This document shows positions 1 to 8,559 of a DNA stretch of 64,000 bases, one piece after another. Numbering within the stretch: position 1 is the first letter of the stretch; the number at the start of each line of letters is the position of its first letter. The translations under genes and the position numbers were made by a program. The notes beneath the pieces were generated by a model that was not told the DNA's origin, did no database searches, and saw nothing but the letters and a program-made list of their open reading frames with translations. This DNA comes from DASVXQ01 sp046727955 (GTDB lineage: Bacteria; Actinomycetota; CALGFH01). The stretch lies in assembly GCA_046727955.1 (NCBI GenBank), contig JBKPDO010000182.1:3080-67079 (forward strand), read 5' to 3'.

Positions 1-158
1 TCCCCGTGGATGACCCGGGCCTGCTCGCCGAGACGGTGCGCCGCCTGGACGCCGCCGGGGTCGCCATTGCCGACCTCGCCCTGCGCCGGCCAAGCCTTGA
101 CGACGTGTTCCTGCGGCTCACCGGCCGCCGGACGGAGCAAGAGGAGGCAGCGGCATGA
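1..158 (+). CDS. ABC transporter ATP-binding protein, DrrA type (3' end only)
   Basis: Only the last 51 codons are present; the start lies left of the window. The frame beginning at base 3 reads to a TGA at 156-158. It contains the segment RRPSLDDVFLRLTGR, the usual C-terminal signature of daunorubicin-resistance (DrrA) type ATPases, after the nucleotide-binding core. The protein would energise export by the membrane protein encoded next. The stop overlaps the following ATG by four bases (ATGA), so the two are translationally coupled. The substrate cannot be read from this piece. Confidence 0.85.
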   Translation, partial: PVDDPGLLAETVRRLDAAGVAIADLALRRPSLDDVFLRLTGRRTEQEEAAA

Positions 159-982
159 CCACGATCACCATGGACCGCACGCCATCGGCGCCCCAGGCGC
201 CCGAGGTGCCCGAGCGCTTCGGGCCCAGGCCGGCGCTGCGCCACGCGCTCGCGATCGGCGGGCGCGACCTCAGGCACCTGACTCGCAACGTTCAGGCCCT
301 GGTTTTCGTCGTGTTCCAACCGATCATGCTGGTGCTGCTGTTCAACTACGTGTTCGGCGGCGCGGTCAGGCAGCCCGGCATCCCCTACGTGCAATACCTG
401 ATCCCCGGGGTCGTGGTGCAGACGCTGGCCTTCTCGTCATCGTTCGCCGGCATGAGCATCACCCAGGACCTGCTCAGCGGCGCGCTCGACCGGTTCCGGT
501 CGGCGCCGATCGCCCGCTCGGCGGTGGTGCTGGGGCGGATCATGGCGGACGGGCTGCGGATGGGCCTGACCACCCTCGTGGTGGTCGCGGTCGGCATGGC
601 GATCGGCTTCCGCTTCGAGGCCGGACTGCTGCCGGCAGTCGCGGCCGTGCTGCTGGCCGTCGCCTTCGGCTGGGCCATGTCCTGGATAGGCATGAGCATC
701 GGGCTGGCGCTGCGCGACCCCGAGGCGGTGCAGGCGTCCGCGTTCGTATGGATGTTCCCGCTGGTGTTCGCCAGCTCCGCCTACGTGCCGGTGAGCACGA
801 TGCCCGGCTGGCTGCAGGCCTTCGTCAAGGTCAACCCCATCTCGATCGTGGCGGAGACGCTCCGCGCGCTGATGCTGGGCGGCCCAGCCGCGAGCCACGT
901 CCTCCAGGCGCTCGCCTGGATCGCCGCGATCACCGTGGTGTTCTTCACCCTGACCGTGCGGCAGTACCGCCGCCTCACCTGA
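155..982 (+). CDS. ABC-2 type transporter permease, DrrB family
   Basis: A 275-residue integral membrane protein forming the channel half of an exporter with the ATPase just upstream. After a cytoplasmic N-terminus of about 45 residues come roughly six hydrophobic segments, starting with the stretch around residues 48-68. The C-terminal ETLRALMLGGP segment, followed by a last helix ending in VRQYRRLT, is typical of DrrB-like ABC-2 permeases. The ATG overlaps the upstream stop. Length matches the family. The substrate (antibiotic, lipid or other hydrophobic compound) is unknown. It appears to be the last gene of its operon, because the next gene is on the other strand. Confidence 0.9.
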   Translation: MTTITMDRTPSAPQAPEVPERFGPRPALRHALAIGGRDLRHLTRNVQALVFVVFQPIMLVLLFNYVFGGAVRQPGIPYVQYLIPGVVVQTLAFSSSFAGMSITQDLLSGALDRFRSAPIARSAVVLGRIMADGLRMGLTTLVVVAVGMAIGFRFEAGLLPAVAAVLLAVAFGWAMSWIGMSIGLALRDPEAVQASAFVWMFPLVFASSAYVPVSTMPGWLQAFVKVNPISIVAETLRALMLGGPAASHVLQALAWIAAITVVFFTLTVRQYRRLT

Positions 983-990
983 GACCCAGG

Positions 991-1145
991 GGGTCCGGGG
1001 GACTCATGAGCGAGGCCCCGACCCGCGCTCCGCGAAGCGAAGCAAGGCCGAGCGTAGTCCCCCGGTCTAACCAGGGTCCGGGGGACTCATGAGCGAGGCC
1101 CCGACCCGCGCTCCGCGAAGTGAAGCAAGGCCGAGCGTAGTCCCC
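991..1145. repeat. Two direct copies of a 72-bp repeat
   Basis: Copies at 991-1062 and 1074-1145 are 83 bp apart and differ by about one base (GAAGCGAAGC against GAAGTGAAGC). Each copy begins with GGGGGACT and ends with AGTCCCC, so each can fold on its own outer ends. They lie between the convergent permease and AfsR-like genes and could serve as a transcription barrier for both; that role is inferred. Confidence 0.8.
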
Positions 1146-1167
1146 TGGTGGAATCAGGCCGTGGCGC

Positions 1168-4100
1168 TCAGCGGCTCTCCGCGAGCGCCACGGCCTCTTT
1201 CAGCGACATCGCCTCCCCGCGGGTGAACGCCTGCGCGAAGCGCTCCTCACCGAGCGCCCCGCGCGCCGTCCCGGCGATGCGCTCGAGGTCCACGCGCTCC
1301 CCTGGTGGCAATGGCAGCGGTGGCATGCCCAACGAGCCGCGCGCCGCCGCGGCGGCGCCGAGCAGCACCGAGGCCTGCTCGGGGTCGCCCTCCGCGCAGG
1401 CGACTCCCGCCAGCCCGCCCAGCGCCTGAGCGACCAGCGCGGGATTGCCGAGCGCGGTGGCCTGCTCCAGAGCGCCGCGGTGCAGCGCCGTCGCGCCCTC
1501 CAGGTCGCCCTGCTGCTCCGCTACTGTCCCTAGCCAGCCCATCAGGACGTGGGCCAGGGGATGCCGGAGGCTGCGGCGCTGCGGCAGCGCCATTGCCGGC
1601 TCGCGCTCCCGCCCGGCGCGCTCGGTGTCGCCGCGGCGCTGCGCGACCAGGGCGAGGCCGGCTCGCGCGAAGGCGGCCTCGGTCGCCAGGCCCAGCTCCT
1701 GCGCGGCGGCCAGCGCCTGCCCCAGCCGCGCCTCGGCGAGGTCCAGGTCGCCCTGCAGCACCGCCACGTGCGCCAGCCGGCACAGCTGCACGCCGATCTC
1801 TGGGGCCATGCGCAGCTCCCAGGCGCAGCGCAGCCCCTCCCGGAGCTGCTCCGTGGCCTGCTGGTAGCGGCCGTGCACCAGCTCGACCGAGGAGAGCAGC
1901 TCAAGCGACTGCACCATCCCCCAGCGGTCGCCGAGCTGCCGGAAACGCTCGAGGGACACCTCGCCGTCCTCCCGAAGCGCGGCCAGGTTCCCGGCCCTGA
2001 CCCGGGCGAAGCCTCGCAGCAGGCGGGTCATGGCGGCGGGCCAGCCCCCGGCCCGCTCCACCTCCTCTATGTACTCATCGAAGACCTGCTCGGCCTCCTC
2101 ACTCGCGCCCTCGAAGAGGCCGACGGCCGCGACCGCCACGCGTGCGAAGGCGAGCTCGGCCTCGCTGGCCGCGGCGCGCTCCATGGCCGCCTGCGCCTCC
2201 TGGGCGTTGTGGCGAGGCCCTCGGGGGTCGAAGCGCCGCTCGAGGTCCGCCCACGCCAGGGTGAAGTGGGCCAGGCCGCGCGCTCGATCGGGCACCGGGC
2301 CGGGCAGGGCCAGTGCCGCCGTGAGCGAGCGGGCGGCCTCCTCGCGGTGGCCGGTCATCATCAGGAAGCCACTCAGCGCCGCCACCAGCCGCACGGCCAG
2401 CGCGGCCTCGCCGTTCTGCAGCAGCCACTGCAGCGCGGCCCGGAGGTTGTCCAGGTCGGCGCTCAAACGCGCGGTCCAGGCGATCTGGTCGTGCCCGCGC
2501 AGCTCCGGCTCGGCCGCCTCCGCCAGCGCGACGCACCAGCGCGCGTGCTCGAGGGCCACCCGGTCCGCCTCCCCCGCCTCGCCGAGGCGCTCGGCGGCGT
2601 AGGTCCGCACCGTCTCCAGCAGGCCGTAGCGGGGCCCGGCGTCGGCTGGCCCGGCAGGCGGTGGCAGCCCGAGCGCCTCGATCCCCGGCCACCAAAGTGG
2701 TGGCGGCGCCGGCGCGGACTCCACCGTGACCAGGGACTTGTCGACCAGCCTCGAGACCACCTCGGCGACCTCGCTGGAGGCCAGGTCGGGCCCGGCGCAG
2801 ACCGCCTCGGCGGCGGCGAGCGTGCAGCCGCCCGCGAACACGCCCAGCCGCCGCAGGGCAGCCCGCTCGGAGCGGTCCAGCAGGTCCCAGCTCCAGTCCA
2901 CCACCGCACGCAGGGTCTGCTGGCGCGGCAGCGCGGTCCGGGCACCGGCGGTGAGCAGTCTGAAGCGGTCGTCCAGGCGGGCGGCCAGCTCGGCCGGCGG
3001 CAGCGCCCCGACCCGCGCGGCGGCCAGCTCGATGGCCAGCGGCAGCCCGTCGAGCCGCCGGCAGATCTCCGCCACCGCGGCGGCGTCACCGCCGACCTCG
3101 AACCCGGGGGCGGCGCTGGCCGCGCGCTCCAGGAACAGCCTGGTGCCGGCGAAGCTGGCGAGATCGTCCGGACTGACGGGCCCGGGCGGCGGGACCGGCA
3201 GGGCCGGGACCTGCCAGCGCGTCTCGCCAGGCACCCGCAGTGGCTCTCTGCTGGTGGCCAGCACGCGCACTCCCGGGCACTCGCTCAGCAGCCGCTCGAC
3301 CAGGTCGGCGACCGGGTCGGCCAGGTGCTCGCAGTTGTCGAGGACCAGCAGCGCCCGCCGCGGCTCGAGCGCCGCCAGCAGGCGCTCTTCGGCGTCGGCG
3401 GGGGCGGACGGGACGTCCAGCCGCAGGCGCTCCTCGGCCAGCCCGATCGCGTCGAGCACCGCCAGCGGGACCAGGCGGCCATCCCGCATCCCCGCCACCT
3501 CGACCATCCAGGCGCCATCGGGAGCGAGGCCACCGCCGTCGCCGAGGCCACCGCCGTCGCCGAGGCCGCTGTCGAGGCGGCGGGTGGCCTCCACGGCGAG
3601 CCGGGTCTTTCCCACCCCGCCCGGTCCGGTGAGCGTGACCAGCCGGTGCTGGCCGAGCAGCTCGAGCACCTGGGAGATCTCCCTGTCCCGGCCGACGAAG
3701 CTGGAGAGCGGCGCGCGCAGGTTGGTGTGACCGCGCCGGGCCGTCGCGGTGGGCGGGGCCGTCCTAGCGGGCGCGGGTGGGGGTGGGGGTGCCCCGCGCG
3801 GCGGGGCCACCACGGTGGGCGGTCGCAACGAGGGGTCCTGGGCAAGGATGGCCTCCTCGAGCTTGCGCAGCTCCGGGGAGGGGTCGAGCCCGGCCCGCTC
3901 GGCCAGGACCTGGCGGGCTCGCTGGTAGGCGGCCAGCGCCTCGGCCTGGCGGCCGGCCGCGTAGAGCGCGCGCATGAGCAGCGCGTGCAGCCGTTCCCGC
4001 AGCGGGTGCTCGGCGGCCAGCGCCTCGAGCTCCCCCACCAGCCCGACGTGCTCCCCCACCAGCCCGACGTGCAAGAGCCCGACGTGCTCGCCCACGCCGA

Positions 4101-4611
4101 GCTCGGCCTCGATGCGGTCCTCCACCGCACCCAGCCGCAGCTCGTTCAGGCGGGTCGCGGTGGCGGCGGCGAATGGCTCCCCGGCAAAGTCCGCCAGCGC
4201 CGGCCCGCGCCACAACTCCAGCGCCGCGCGGAGCAAGGCGGCGGCCTCGCGCTGCCTTCCCGCGGCGAGGGCGGCGTGCCCAGCGGCCGCGAGGCGCTCG
4301 AAGCGGAGCACGTCCACCTGGTCGGGCTCGACGGCCAAGAGGTACCCGGGCGGCCTGGAGACCAGGCGCTCGCCCGGCCCGGCCACCTCCAGCGCACGGC
4401 GCAGGCGGGAGGCCAGCGCCTGCAGCGCGTTGACCGGGTCGGCCGGCAGGCTCGCCTCCCCCCACAGCAGGTCGATAAGCCGCTCGGTCTCGACGACCTG
4501 CCCCGCCCGCAGGGCCAGCACGGCGACGAGCAGCCGCAGGCGCCGCCCGGCCACTTCGGCGATGCGGCCCTGGTAGCTGACCTCGAGGGGTCCAAGCAGG
4601 CGGATCTCCAT
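1168..4611 (-). CDS. AfsR/SARP-like transcriptional regulator (BTAD, NB-ARC ATPase, TPR)
   Basis: A 1147-residue regulator starting MEIRLLGPLEV. Residues 1-95 are an OmpR-type winged helix and about 100-255 a bacterial transcriptional activation domain. A proline-rich linker covers 260-295. An STAND-type ATPase follows with Walker A GPGGVGKT (329-336) and Walker B LLVLDNCEHL (421-430). The C-terminal third is alanine/leucine-rich helical repeat of TPR type. Such proteins activate secondary-metabolite or stress genes as ATP-dependent switches. An insertion within the BTAD domain (about residues 174-193) repeats GEHVGL and comes from a 21-bp tandem duplication. A second short repeat, GGGLGD, follows the Walker A region. 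Its target is unknown; the exporter operon at 1-982 converges on it. Confidence 0.93.
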   Translation of the reverse strand: MEIRLLGPLEVSYQGRIAEVAGRRLRLLVAVLALRAGQVVETERLIDLLWGEASLPADPVNALQALASRLRRALEVAGPGERLVSRPPGYLLAVEPDQVDVLRFERLAAAGHAALAAGRQREAAALLRAALELWRGPALADFAGEPFAAATATRLNELRLGAVEDRIEAELGVGEHVGLLHVGLVGEHVGLVGELEALAAEHPLRERLHALLMRALYAAGRQAEALAAYQRARQVLAERAGLDPSPELRKLEEAILAQDPSLRPPTVVAPPRGAPPPPPAPARTAPPTATARRGHTNLRAPLSSFVGRDREISQVLELLGQHRLVTLTGPGGVGKTRLAVEATRRLDSGLGDGGGLGDGGGLAPDGAWMVEVAGMRDGRLVPLAVLDAIGLAEERLRLDVPSAPADAEERLLAALEPRRALLVLDNCEHLADPVADLVERLLSECPGVRVLATSREPLRVPGETRWQVPALPVPPPGPVSPDDLASFAGTRLFLERAASAAPGFEVGGDAAAVAEICRRLDGLPLAIELAAARVGALPPAELAARLDDRFRLLTAGARTALPRQQTLRAVVDWSWDLLDRSERAALRRLGVFAGGCTLAAAEAVCAGPDLASSEVAEVVSRLVDKSLVTVESAPAPPPLWWPGIEALGLPPPAGPADAGPRYGLLETVRTYAAERLGEAGEADRVALEHARWCVALAEAAEPELRGHDQIAWTARLSADLDNLRAALQWLLQNGEAALAVRLVAALSGFLMMTGHREEAARSLTAALALPGPVPDRARGLAHFTLAWADLERRFDPRGPRHNAQEAQAAMERAAASEAELAFARVAVAAVGLFEGASEEAEQVFDEYIEEVERAGGWPAAMTRLLRGFARVRAGNLAALREDGEVSLERFRQLGDRWGMVQSLELLSSVELVHGRYQQATEQLREGLRCAWELRMAPEIGVQLCRLAHVAVLQGDLDLAEARLGQALAAAQELGLATEAAFARAGLALVAQRRGDTERAGREREPAMALPQRRSLRHPLAHVLMGWLGTVAEQQGDLEGATALHRGALEQATALGNPALVAQALGGLAGVACAEGDPEQASVLLGAAAAARGSLGMPPLPLPPGERVDLERIAGTARGALGEERFAQAFTRGEAMSLKEAVALAESR
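4030..4096. repeat. 21-bp tandem duplication inside the AfsR-like gene
   Basis: Two adjacent perfect 21-bp units (4030-4050 and 4051-4071) are followed by a partial third copy ending in GCCCGACGTG. The period is a multiple of three, so the frame is kept and the protein gains repeated EHVGL segments within its BTAD helices. Confidence 0.85.
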
Positions 4612-4721
4612 GCGATCACCCTACCGTCCCGCAGGTCAGGCCGCTCCACCCTACTGTTGGCCTCTAGCGCGGGCGCGCGTGGATGTGCACCCTAAGGGCA
4701 ACCACGCATGGGGGTGTGCCC

Positions 4722-6122
4722 GTGTACGACTATGACCTGCTGGTGATCGGCTCCGGGCCGAGCGGGCAGAAGGCCGCGATCGCTGCGGCCAAGCTCGGCC
4801 GGCACGCCGCCGTGGTCGAGCGGACCGACGTGGTCGGCGGCGTCTGCATCAACACCGGGACGATCCCGTCCAAGACCCTACGGGAAGCCATCGTCTACCT
4901 GACCGGCCTTAGCCAGCGGGAGCTGTACGGACAGAGCTACCGCGTCAAGCACGACATCACCGTGCAGGACCTCAGCGCCCGGACCAGGCACGTGGTCGGA
5001 CGCGAGATCGACGTGATCCTGCACCAGCTTGCCCGCAACCACGTGACGCTGCTCCAGGGCAGCGCCCGATTCGTCGACCCGCACACCGTCGGCATCGCCG
5101 GCGGACCGGTGGAGCGGCTTGTGAGCGCGGCCAACATCGTGATCGCCACCGGGACCCGCCCGGCGCACCCGGACAGCGTCGCCTTCGACGACAGGAGCAT
5201 CGTCGACTCGGACGGGATCCTGTCGCTCGAGCGGATCCCCTCCTCGATGGTGATCGTCGGCGCGGGCGTGATCGGGCTCGAGTACGCGTCGATGTTCGCC
5301 GCCGTCGGCACCAAGGTGACGGTGGTCGAGCGGCGCCAGGGCATGCTCGAGTTCTGCGACGACGAGATCGTCGAGTCGCTGCGCTACCACCTGCGCGACC
5401 TTGCGGTGACGTTCCGCTTCGGCGAGAGCGTGGCCGCCGTGGAGCCTCACGCCGGCGGGACCATGACGGTCCTGGAGAGCGGCAAGCGGATCCCCGCCGA
5501 CACCGTGCTGTACTCGGCCGGGCGTCAAGGCCTGACCGGCGACCTCGAGCTGGCCAACGCCGGGCTGGAGGCGGACGCGCGCGGCCGGATCGCCGTCGGG
5601 CCCGATTTCCGGACCAAGGTCGAGCACGTCTTCGCGGTCGGCGACGTGATCGGCTTTCCCGCGCTGGCGGCGACCTCGATGGAGCAGGGCCGGCTGGCCG
5701 CCTACGCCGCCTTCGGCGAGTCGACGAGCACGCTCGGGCAGCTGCTGCCGATCGGCGTCTACACCATCCCGGAGATCAGCTACGTAGGCAAGAGCGAGGC
5801 GGAGCTGACCGATGCGTCGATCCCTTACGAGGTCGGCATCTCCCGCTACCGGGAGCTGGCCCGGGGGCAGATCCTCGGCGACTCCTACGGCATGCTGAAG
5901 CTGCTCGTCTCCCTGGAGGACCGGCGGCTGCTGGGCGTGCACGTGTTCGGCACCAACGCGACCGAGATCGTGCACATCGGCCAGGCCGTCATGGGCAACG
6001 GCGGCACGGTGGACTACCTGGTCGACGCGGTCTTCAACTACCCCACCCTGGCCGAGGCGTACAAGGTGGCCGCGCTCGACGCGGTCAACAAGATGCGGGC
6101 GATCGCCCGCCTCGACGACTGA
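4722..6122 (+). CDS. sthA: Soluble (Si-specific) NAD(P)+ transhydrogenase
   Basis: A cytosolic flavoprotein that moves hydride between NADPH and NAD+. The chosen GTG start gives VYDYDLLVIGSGPSGQ, matching the usual N-terminus, and is preceded by a GGGGGTG Shine-Dalgarno; an in-frame ATG at 4683 would add 13 unsupported residues. The FAD-binding GSGPSG is at residues 11-16. The disulfide-reductase motif reads CINTGT (42-47), so the second redox cysteine is threonine, as in known SthA proteins; this separates it from lipoamide dehydrogenase and mercuric reductase. An NAD-binding GAGVIG follows mid-protein, and the C-terminal dimerisation domain is complete (FNYPTLAEAYKVAAL). Length is 466 aa, normal for the family. 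A pyruvate kinase remnant starts two bases after the stop. Confidence 0.92.
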   Translation: MYDYDLLVIGSGPSGQKAAIAAAKLGRHAAVVERTDVVGGVCINTGTIPSKTLREAIVYLTGLSQRELYGQSYRVKHDITVQDLSARTRHVVGREIDVILHQLARNHVTLLQGSARFVDPHTVGIAGGPVERLVSAANIVIATGTRPAHPDSVAFDDRSIVDSDGILSLERIPSSMVIVGAGVIGLEYASMFAAVGTKVTVVERRQGMLEFCDDEIVESLRYHLRDLAVTFRFGESVAAVEPHAGGTMTVLESGKRIPADTVLYSAGRQGLTGDLELANAGLEADARGRIAVGPDFRTKVEHVFAVGDVIGFPALAATSMEQGRLAAYAAFGESTSTLGQLLPIGVYTIPEISYVGKSEAELTDASIPYEVGISRYRELARGQILGDSYGMLKLLVSLEDRRLLGVHVFGTNATEIVHIGQAVMGNGGTVDYLVDAVFNYPTLAEAYKVAALDAVNKMRAIARLDD

Positions 6123-6124
6123 CC

Positions 6125-6496
6125 GTGGACAGCACGGACGGCGGTCTGCGCACCAAGATCGTCGCGACCCTGGGGCCGGCACCCACCGATCCGGAGGTGC
6201 TCGGGGCGATGGTGGACGCCGGCCTCGACGTGGCGCGCCTCAATTTCTCCCACGGCGACGCCGAGGAGCACCTCGGCAGGCTCGCGGCCGTGCGGCGGCC
6301 GACCGCGCCACGTGACGCTCTGACCGACCAGACGCAAGGCAAGGTGCGTTTCGCGCGGCAGGGTGGGTACCTGGGAGCCGACGAGGTCGCCGGTGGAGGA
6401 AGCAGCAGACACCCCGGCAGCGGCAAGGGTGTCAAGGGCGTCAAGGGTGTCAAGGACCCGCAAAAAATCCCGAGAATGACGTTAGGGCATCGTTAA
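6125..6496 (+). pseudogene. Pyruvate kinase, N-terminal remnant
   Basis: A GTG two bases after the sthA stop opens a frame whose first ~58 codons are clearly the beginning of pyruvate kinase: TKIVATLGPA, then GLDVARLNFSHGDAEEH with the conserved RLNFSHG strand. After about base 6310 the similarity ends and the frame runs through unrelated low-complexity sequence (VKGVKGVK) to a stop at 6494-6496. The remaining ~420 residues, including most of the barrel and active site, are absent. A gene truncated by deletion is the simplest reading; the coordinates span the open frame, of which 6125-6310 is recognisable. Confidence 0.8.
6422..6455. repeat. 9-bp tandem repeat
   Basis: Nearly four units of GTCAAGGGY follow the pyruvate kinase remnant, coding for VKG repeats in its run-on frame. 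Confidence 0.8.
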
Positions 6497-6545
6497 GGGC
6501 CCTTCCCAGGCGGTCACGGCGAGCGTACATACCAAGGCGCGGTGT

Positions 6546-6573
6546 TCGGGTGACGCGCGTCCGCGCGACCCGA
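6546..6573 (+). promoter_or_regulatory. Hairpin in the kdp leader
   Basis: TCGGGT (6546-6551) pairs with ACCCGA (6568-6573), and the GACGCGCG/CGCGCG interior extends the stem. It lies 45-70 bases before the first kdp micro-ORF and could be a leader attenuator or protein-binding structure. It does not match a known potassium or c-di-AMP riboswitch as far as I can see. Confidence 0.35.
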
Positions 6574-6618
6574 GCCCCCCGCCGCCACCGGAGGAACCTA
6601 CGAGGACAGGAGAACGAC

Positions 6619-6699
6619 ATGGACGCTGTTTCGGTGCTTCTGGCCCTGGGCGTCTTCGCACTGATGTTCGGTCTCATCAGGGTGATAGATCGGATATGA
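6619..6699 (+). CDS. 26-residue membrane peptide at the head of the kdp operon
   Basis: A small frame, MDAVSVLLALGVFALMFGLI plus VIDRI, preceded by a strong AGGAG at suitable spacing. It is one hydrophobic helix with a short charged tail. Its stop overlaps the ATG of kdpF (ATGA), so it is coupled to the operon. Similar unnamed single-helix peptides occur before kdpF in some genomes; I infer that it is an accessory or assembly peptide of the potassium pump. Confidence 0.7.
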   Translation: MDAVSVLLALGVFALMFGLIRVIDRI

Positions 6700-6785
6700 G
6701 CGCCGCGGACATATTCGGGCTGACGATCTCGGTAGTCGTGTTCGGCTACCTGGTCTATGCGCTGATGCGCGGGGAGCGGCTGTAG
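6696..6785 (+). CDS. kdpF: Potassium-transporting ATPase small subunit KdpF
   Basis: A 29-residue single-helix peptide with the KdpF signature GYLVYALMRGERL at its end. KdpF stabilises the KdpFABC complex in the membrane. It starts inside the stop of the preceding peptide, and its own stop abuts the kdpA ATG at 6786. Confidence 0.9.
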   Translation: MSAADIFGLTISVVVFGYLVYALMRGERL

Positions 6786-8540
6786 ATGACCGGACAGGGC
6801 TGGTTGCAGATTCTGATCTACGTGGCGGTGCTGACCGCGATCACGCCGCTGCTCGGCGGCTACATGGCCCGCGTCTACACGGGCCGGGTAGCCCTGGAGC
6901 GGGTGCTCGGGCCGGTGGAGCGCGGGTTCTACCGGGCGGTGCGCACCCGCCCCGACCGCGAGCAGGACTGGAAGCAGTACGGGCGGACCGTGCTGGTGTT
7001 CTCCGTGCTGTTCTGGCTGGCGCTGTACGCCATCCTGCGGCTGCAGGGATCGCTGCCGTTCAACCCGCTGCGCTTTGGCGGGGCGCCGTGGAACGTCACC
7101 TTCAACACGACCTCGTCGTTCATCACCAACACCAACTGGCAGTACTACGGCGGCGAGACGACCATGTCGTTCCTCTCCCAGATGGCTGGGCTGGCGGTGC
7201 AGAACTTCGTCTCGGCTGCGGTCGGCATGGCGGTGCTGGCCGCGGTCATCCGCGGCTTCGCGCGCCGCGACACCGACCGGCTTGGCAACTTCTGGGTCGA
7301 CATGACCCGCACGCTGCTGTACATCCTGCTGCCGCTGTCGATCATCGGCACGCTGCTGCTGGTCTCCCAGGGCGTGGTGCAGACCCTCACCGGCTCGGTC
7401 GACTTCAACACCGTGCACGGGTTCACGCAGTCGCTGGCGCTGGGCCCGGTCGCATCGCAGATCGCCATCAAGCAGCTCGGCACCAACGGCGGCGGGTTCT
7501 TCAACGTGAACTCGGCGTTCCCGTTCGAGAACGGGACCACTTTCTCCAACTTCGTCGAGATGGTGTTCATCCTGATGATCCCGGCGGCGGCGACCTACCA
7601 GTACGGCAAGATGATCGGGCGGCAGCGTCAGGGCTGGGCGCTGTACGTGGCCATGCTGGTGATGTTCGCCGTCGGCATCGGCAACGCCTACTACCAGGAG
7701 GCCAGGACCACCCCCGCGCTGGCCGCGGCGGGGGTGCACGCCACCGCCGGTCACGGCTCGACCGGCGGCAACCTGCAGGACAAGGAGCAGCGCTTCGGCA
7801 TCGCCAACTCCGCGCTGTGGGCGACGGCGACCACCGACGCGTCCAACGGCTCGGTGAACTCCTCCCACGAGGCCTACAGCGGCCTGGCGACCCTGACGCC
7901 GCTGGCCAACCTGATGACCGGCGAGGTGATCTTCGGCGGGGTCGGTTCGGGCCTGTACGGCATGCTCATGCTGGTGGTGCTGACGGTGTTCCTCGGTGGC
8001 CTGATGGTGGGCCGCACCCCGGAGTACCTGGGCAAGAAGATCCAGGCCCACGAGGTCAAGATCGTGGCGATCGGGACGCTGTACATGCCGGTCGTGGTCC
8101 TGATCGCGACGTCGCTGGCGATCGCCACCCCTGCCGGGAAGAAGTCGATCTTCGACCCGGGCCCGCAGGGGTTCTCGGAGACGATCTACGCCTACACCTC
8201 CCAGGTCAACAACAACGGCTCGGCGTTTGCCGGCTACACCGGCTTCGTGCAGCCCAACGCGCCCGGCAACAAGGGCGCGACCGGGGTCACCTTCGCCGAC
8301 TTGCTCGGCGGCGGGGCGATGCTGGTCGGGCGGTTCATCCCGCTGCTGGCCGCGCTCGCCGTCGCTGGCTCGCTTGCCGTCAAGCGGCCGGCGCCAGCGG
8401 GGCCGGGGACGTTCCGGACCGACTCGCCGATCTTCATCGTGCTGCTGATCGGTGTCGCCGTGGTCGTCGCCGCGCTGAGCTTCCTCCCGGCATTGGCGCT
8501 CGGCCCGCTCGTGCAGGGCCTGACCCACCAGTTGTTCTAG
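6786..8540 (+). CDS. kdpA: Potassium-transporting ATPase subunit A
   Basis: A 584-residue polytopic membrane protein, the potassium channel-like subunit of the high-affinity Kdp pump. The motif TNGGGFFNVNSAFPFENG carries one of the conserved selectivity-filter repeats, and the N-terminal block from the first helix to NTNWQYYGGET is typical of the family. Many hydrophobic helices are visible and length is normal. It follows kdpF without a gap and is followed 19 bases later by kdpC. Kdp operons are normally induced by potassium limitation; no KdpD/KdpE pair is in this window. Confidence 0.95.
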   Translation: MTGQGWLQILIYVAVLTAITPLLGGYMARVYTGRVALERVLGPVERGFYRAVRTRPDREQDWKQYGRTVLVFSVLFWLALYAILRLQGSLPFNPLRFGGAPWNVTFNTTSSFITNTNWQYYGGETTMSFLSQMAGLAVQNFVSAAVGMAVLAAVIRGFARRDTDRLGNFWVDMTRTLLYILLPLSIIGTLLLVSQGVVQTLTGSVDFNTVHGFTQSLALGPVASQIAIKQLGTNGGGFFNVNSAFPFENGTTFSNFVEMVFILMIPAAATYQYGKMIGRQRQGWALYVAMLVMFAVGIGNAYYQEARTTPALAAAGVHATAGHGSTGGNLQDKEQRFGIANSALWATATTDASNGSVNSSHEAYSGLATLTPLANLMTGEVIFGGVGSGLYGMLMLVVLTVFLGGLMVGRTPEYLGKKIQAHEVKIVAIGTLYMPVVVLIATSLAIATPAGKKSIFDPGPQGFSETIYAYTSQVNNNGSAFAGYTGFVQPNAPGNKGATGVTFADLLGGGAMLVGRFIPLLAALAVAGSLAVKRPAPAGPGTFRTDSPIFIVLLIGVAVVVAALSFLPALALGPLVQGLTHQLF

Positions 8541-8559
8541 CGATCGCGGAGGCACAGCA

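Noticed and set aside
1549..4695. Long plus-strand open frame (1048 codons) opposite the AfsR-like gene
   Set aside because: GC-rich antisense shadow; no start context, low-complexity composition and the minus strand has all domain motifs.
6497..6618. c-di-AMP (ydaO) riboswitch before kdp
   Set aside because: The leader is only ~120 bases and I cannot find the conserved paired elements; only a simple hairpin is visible.
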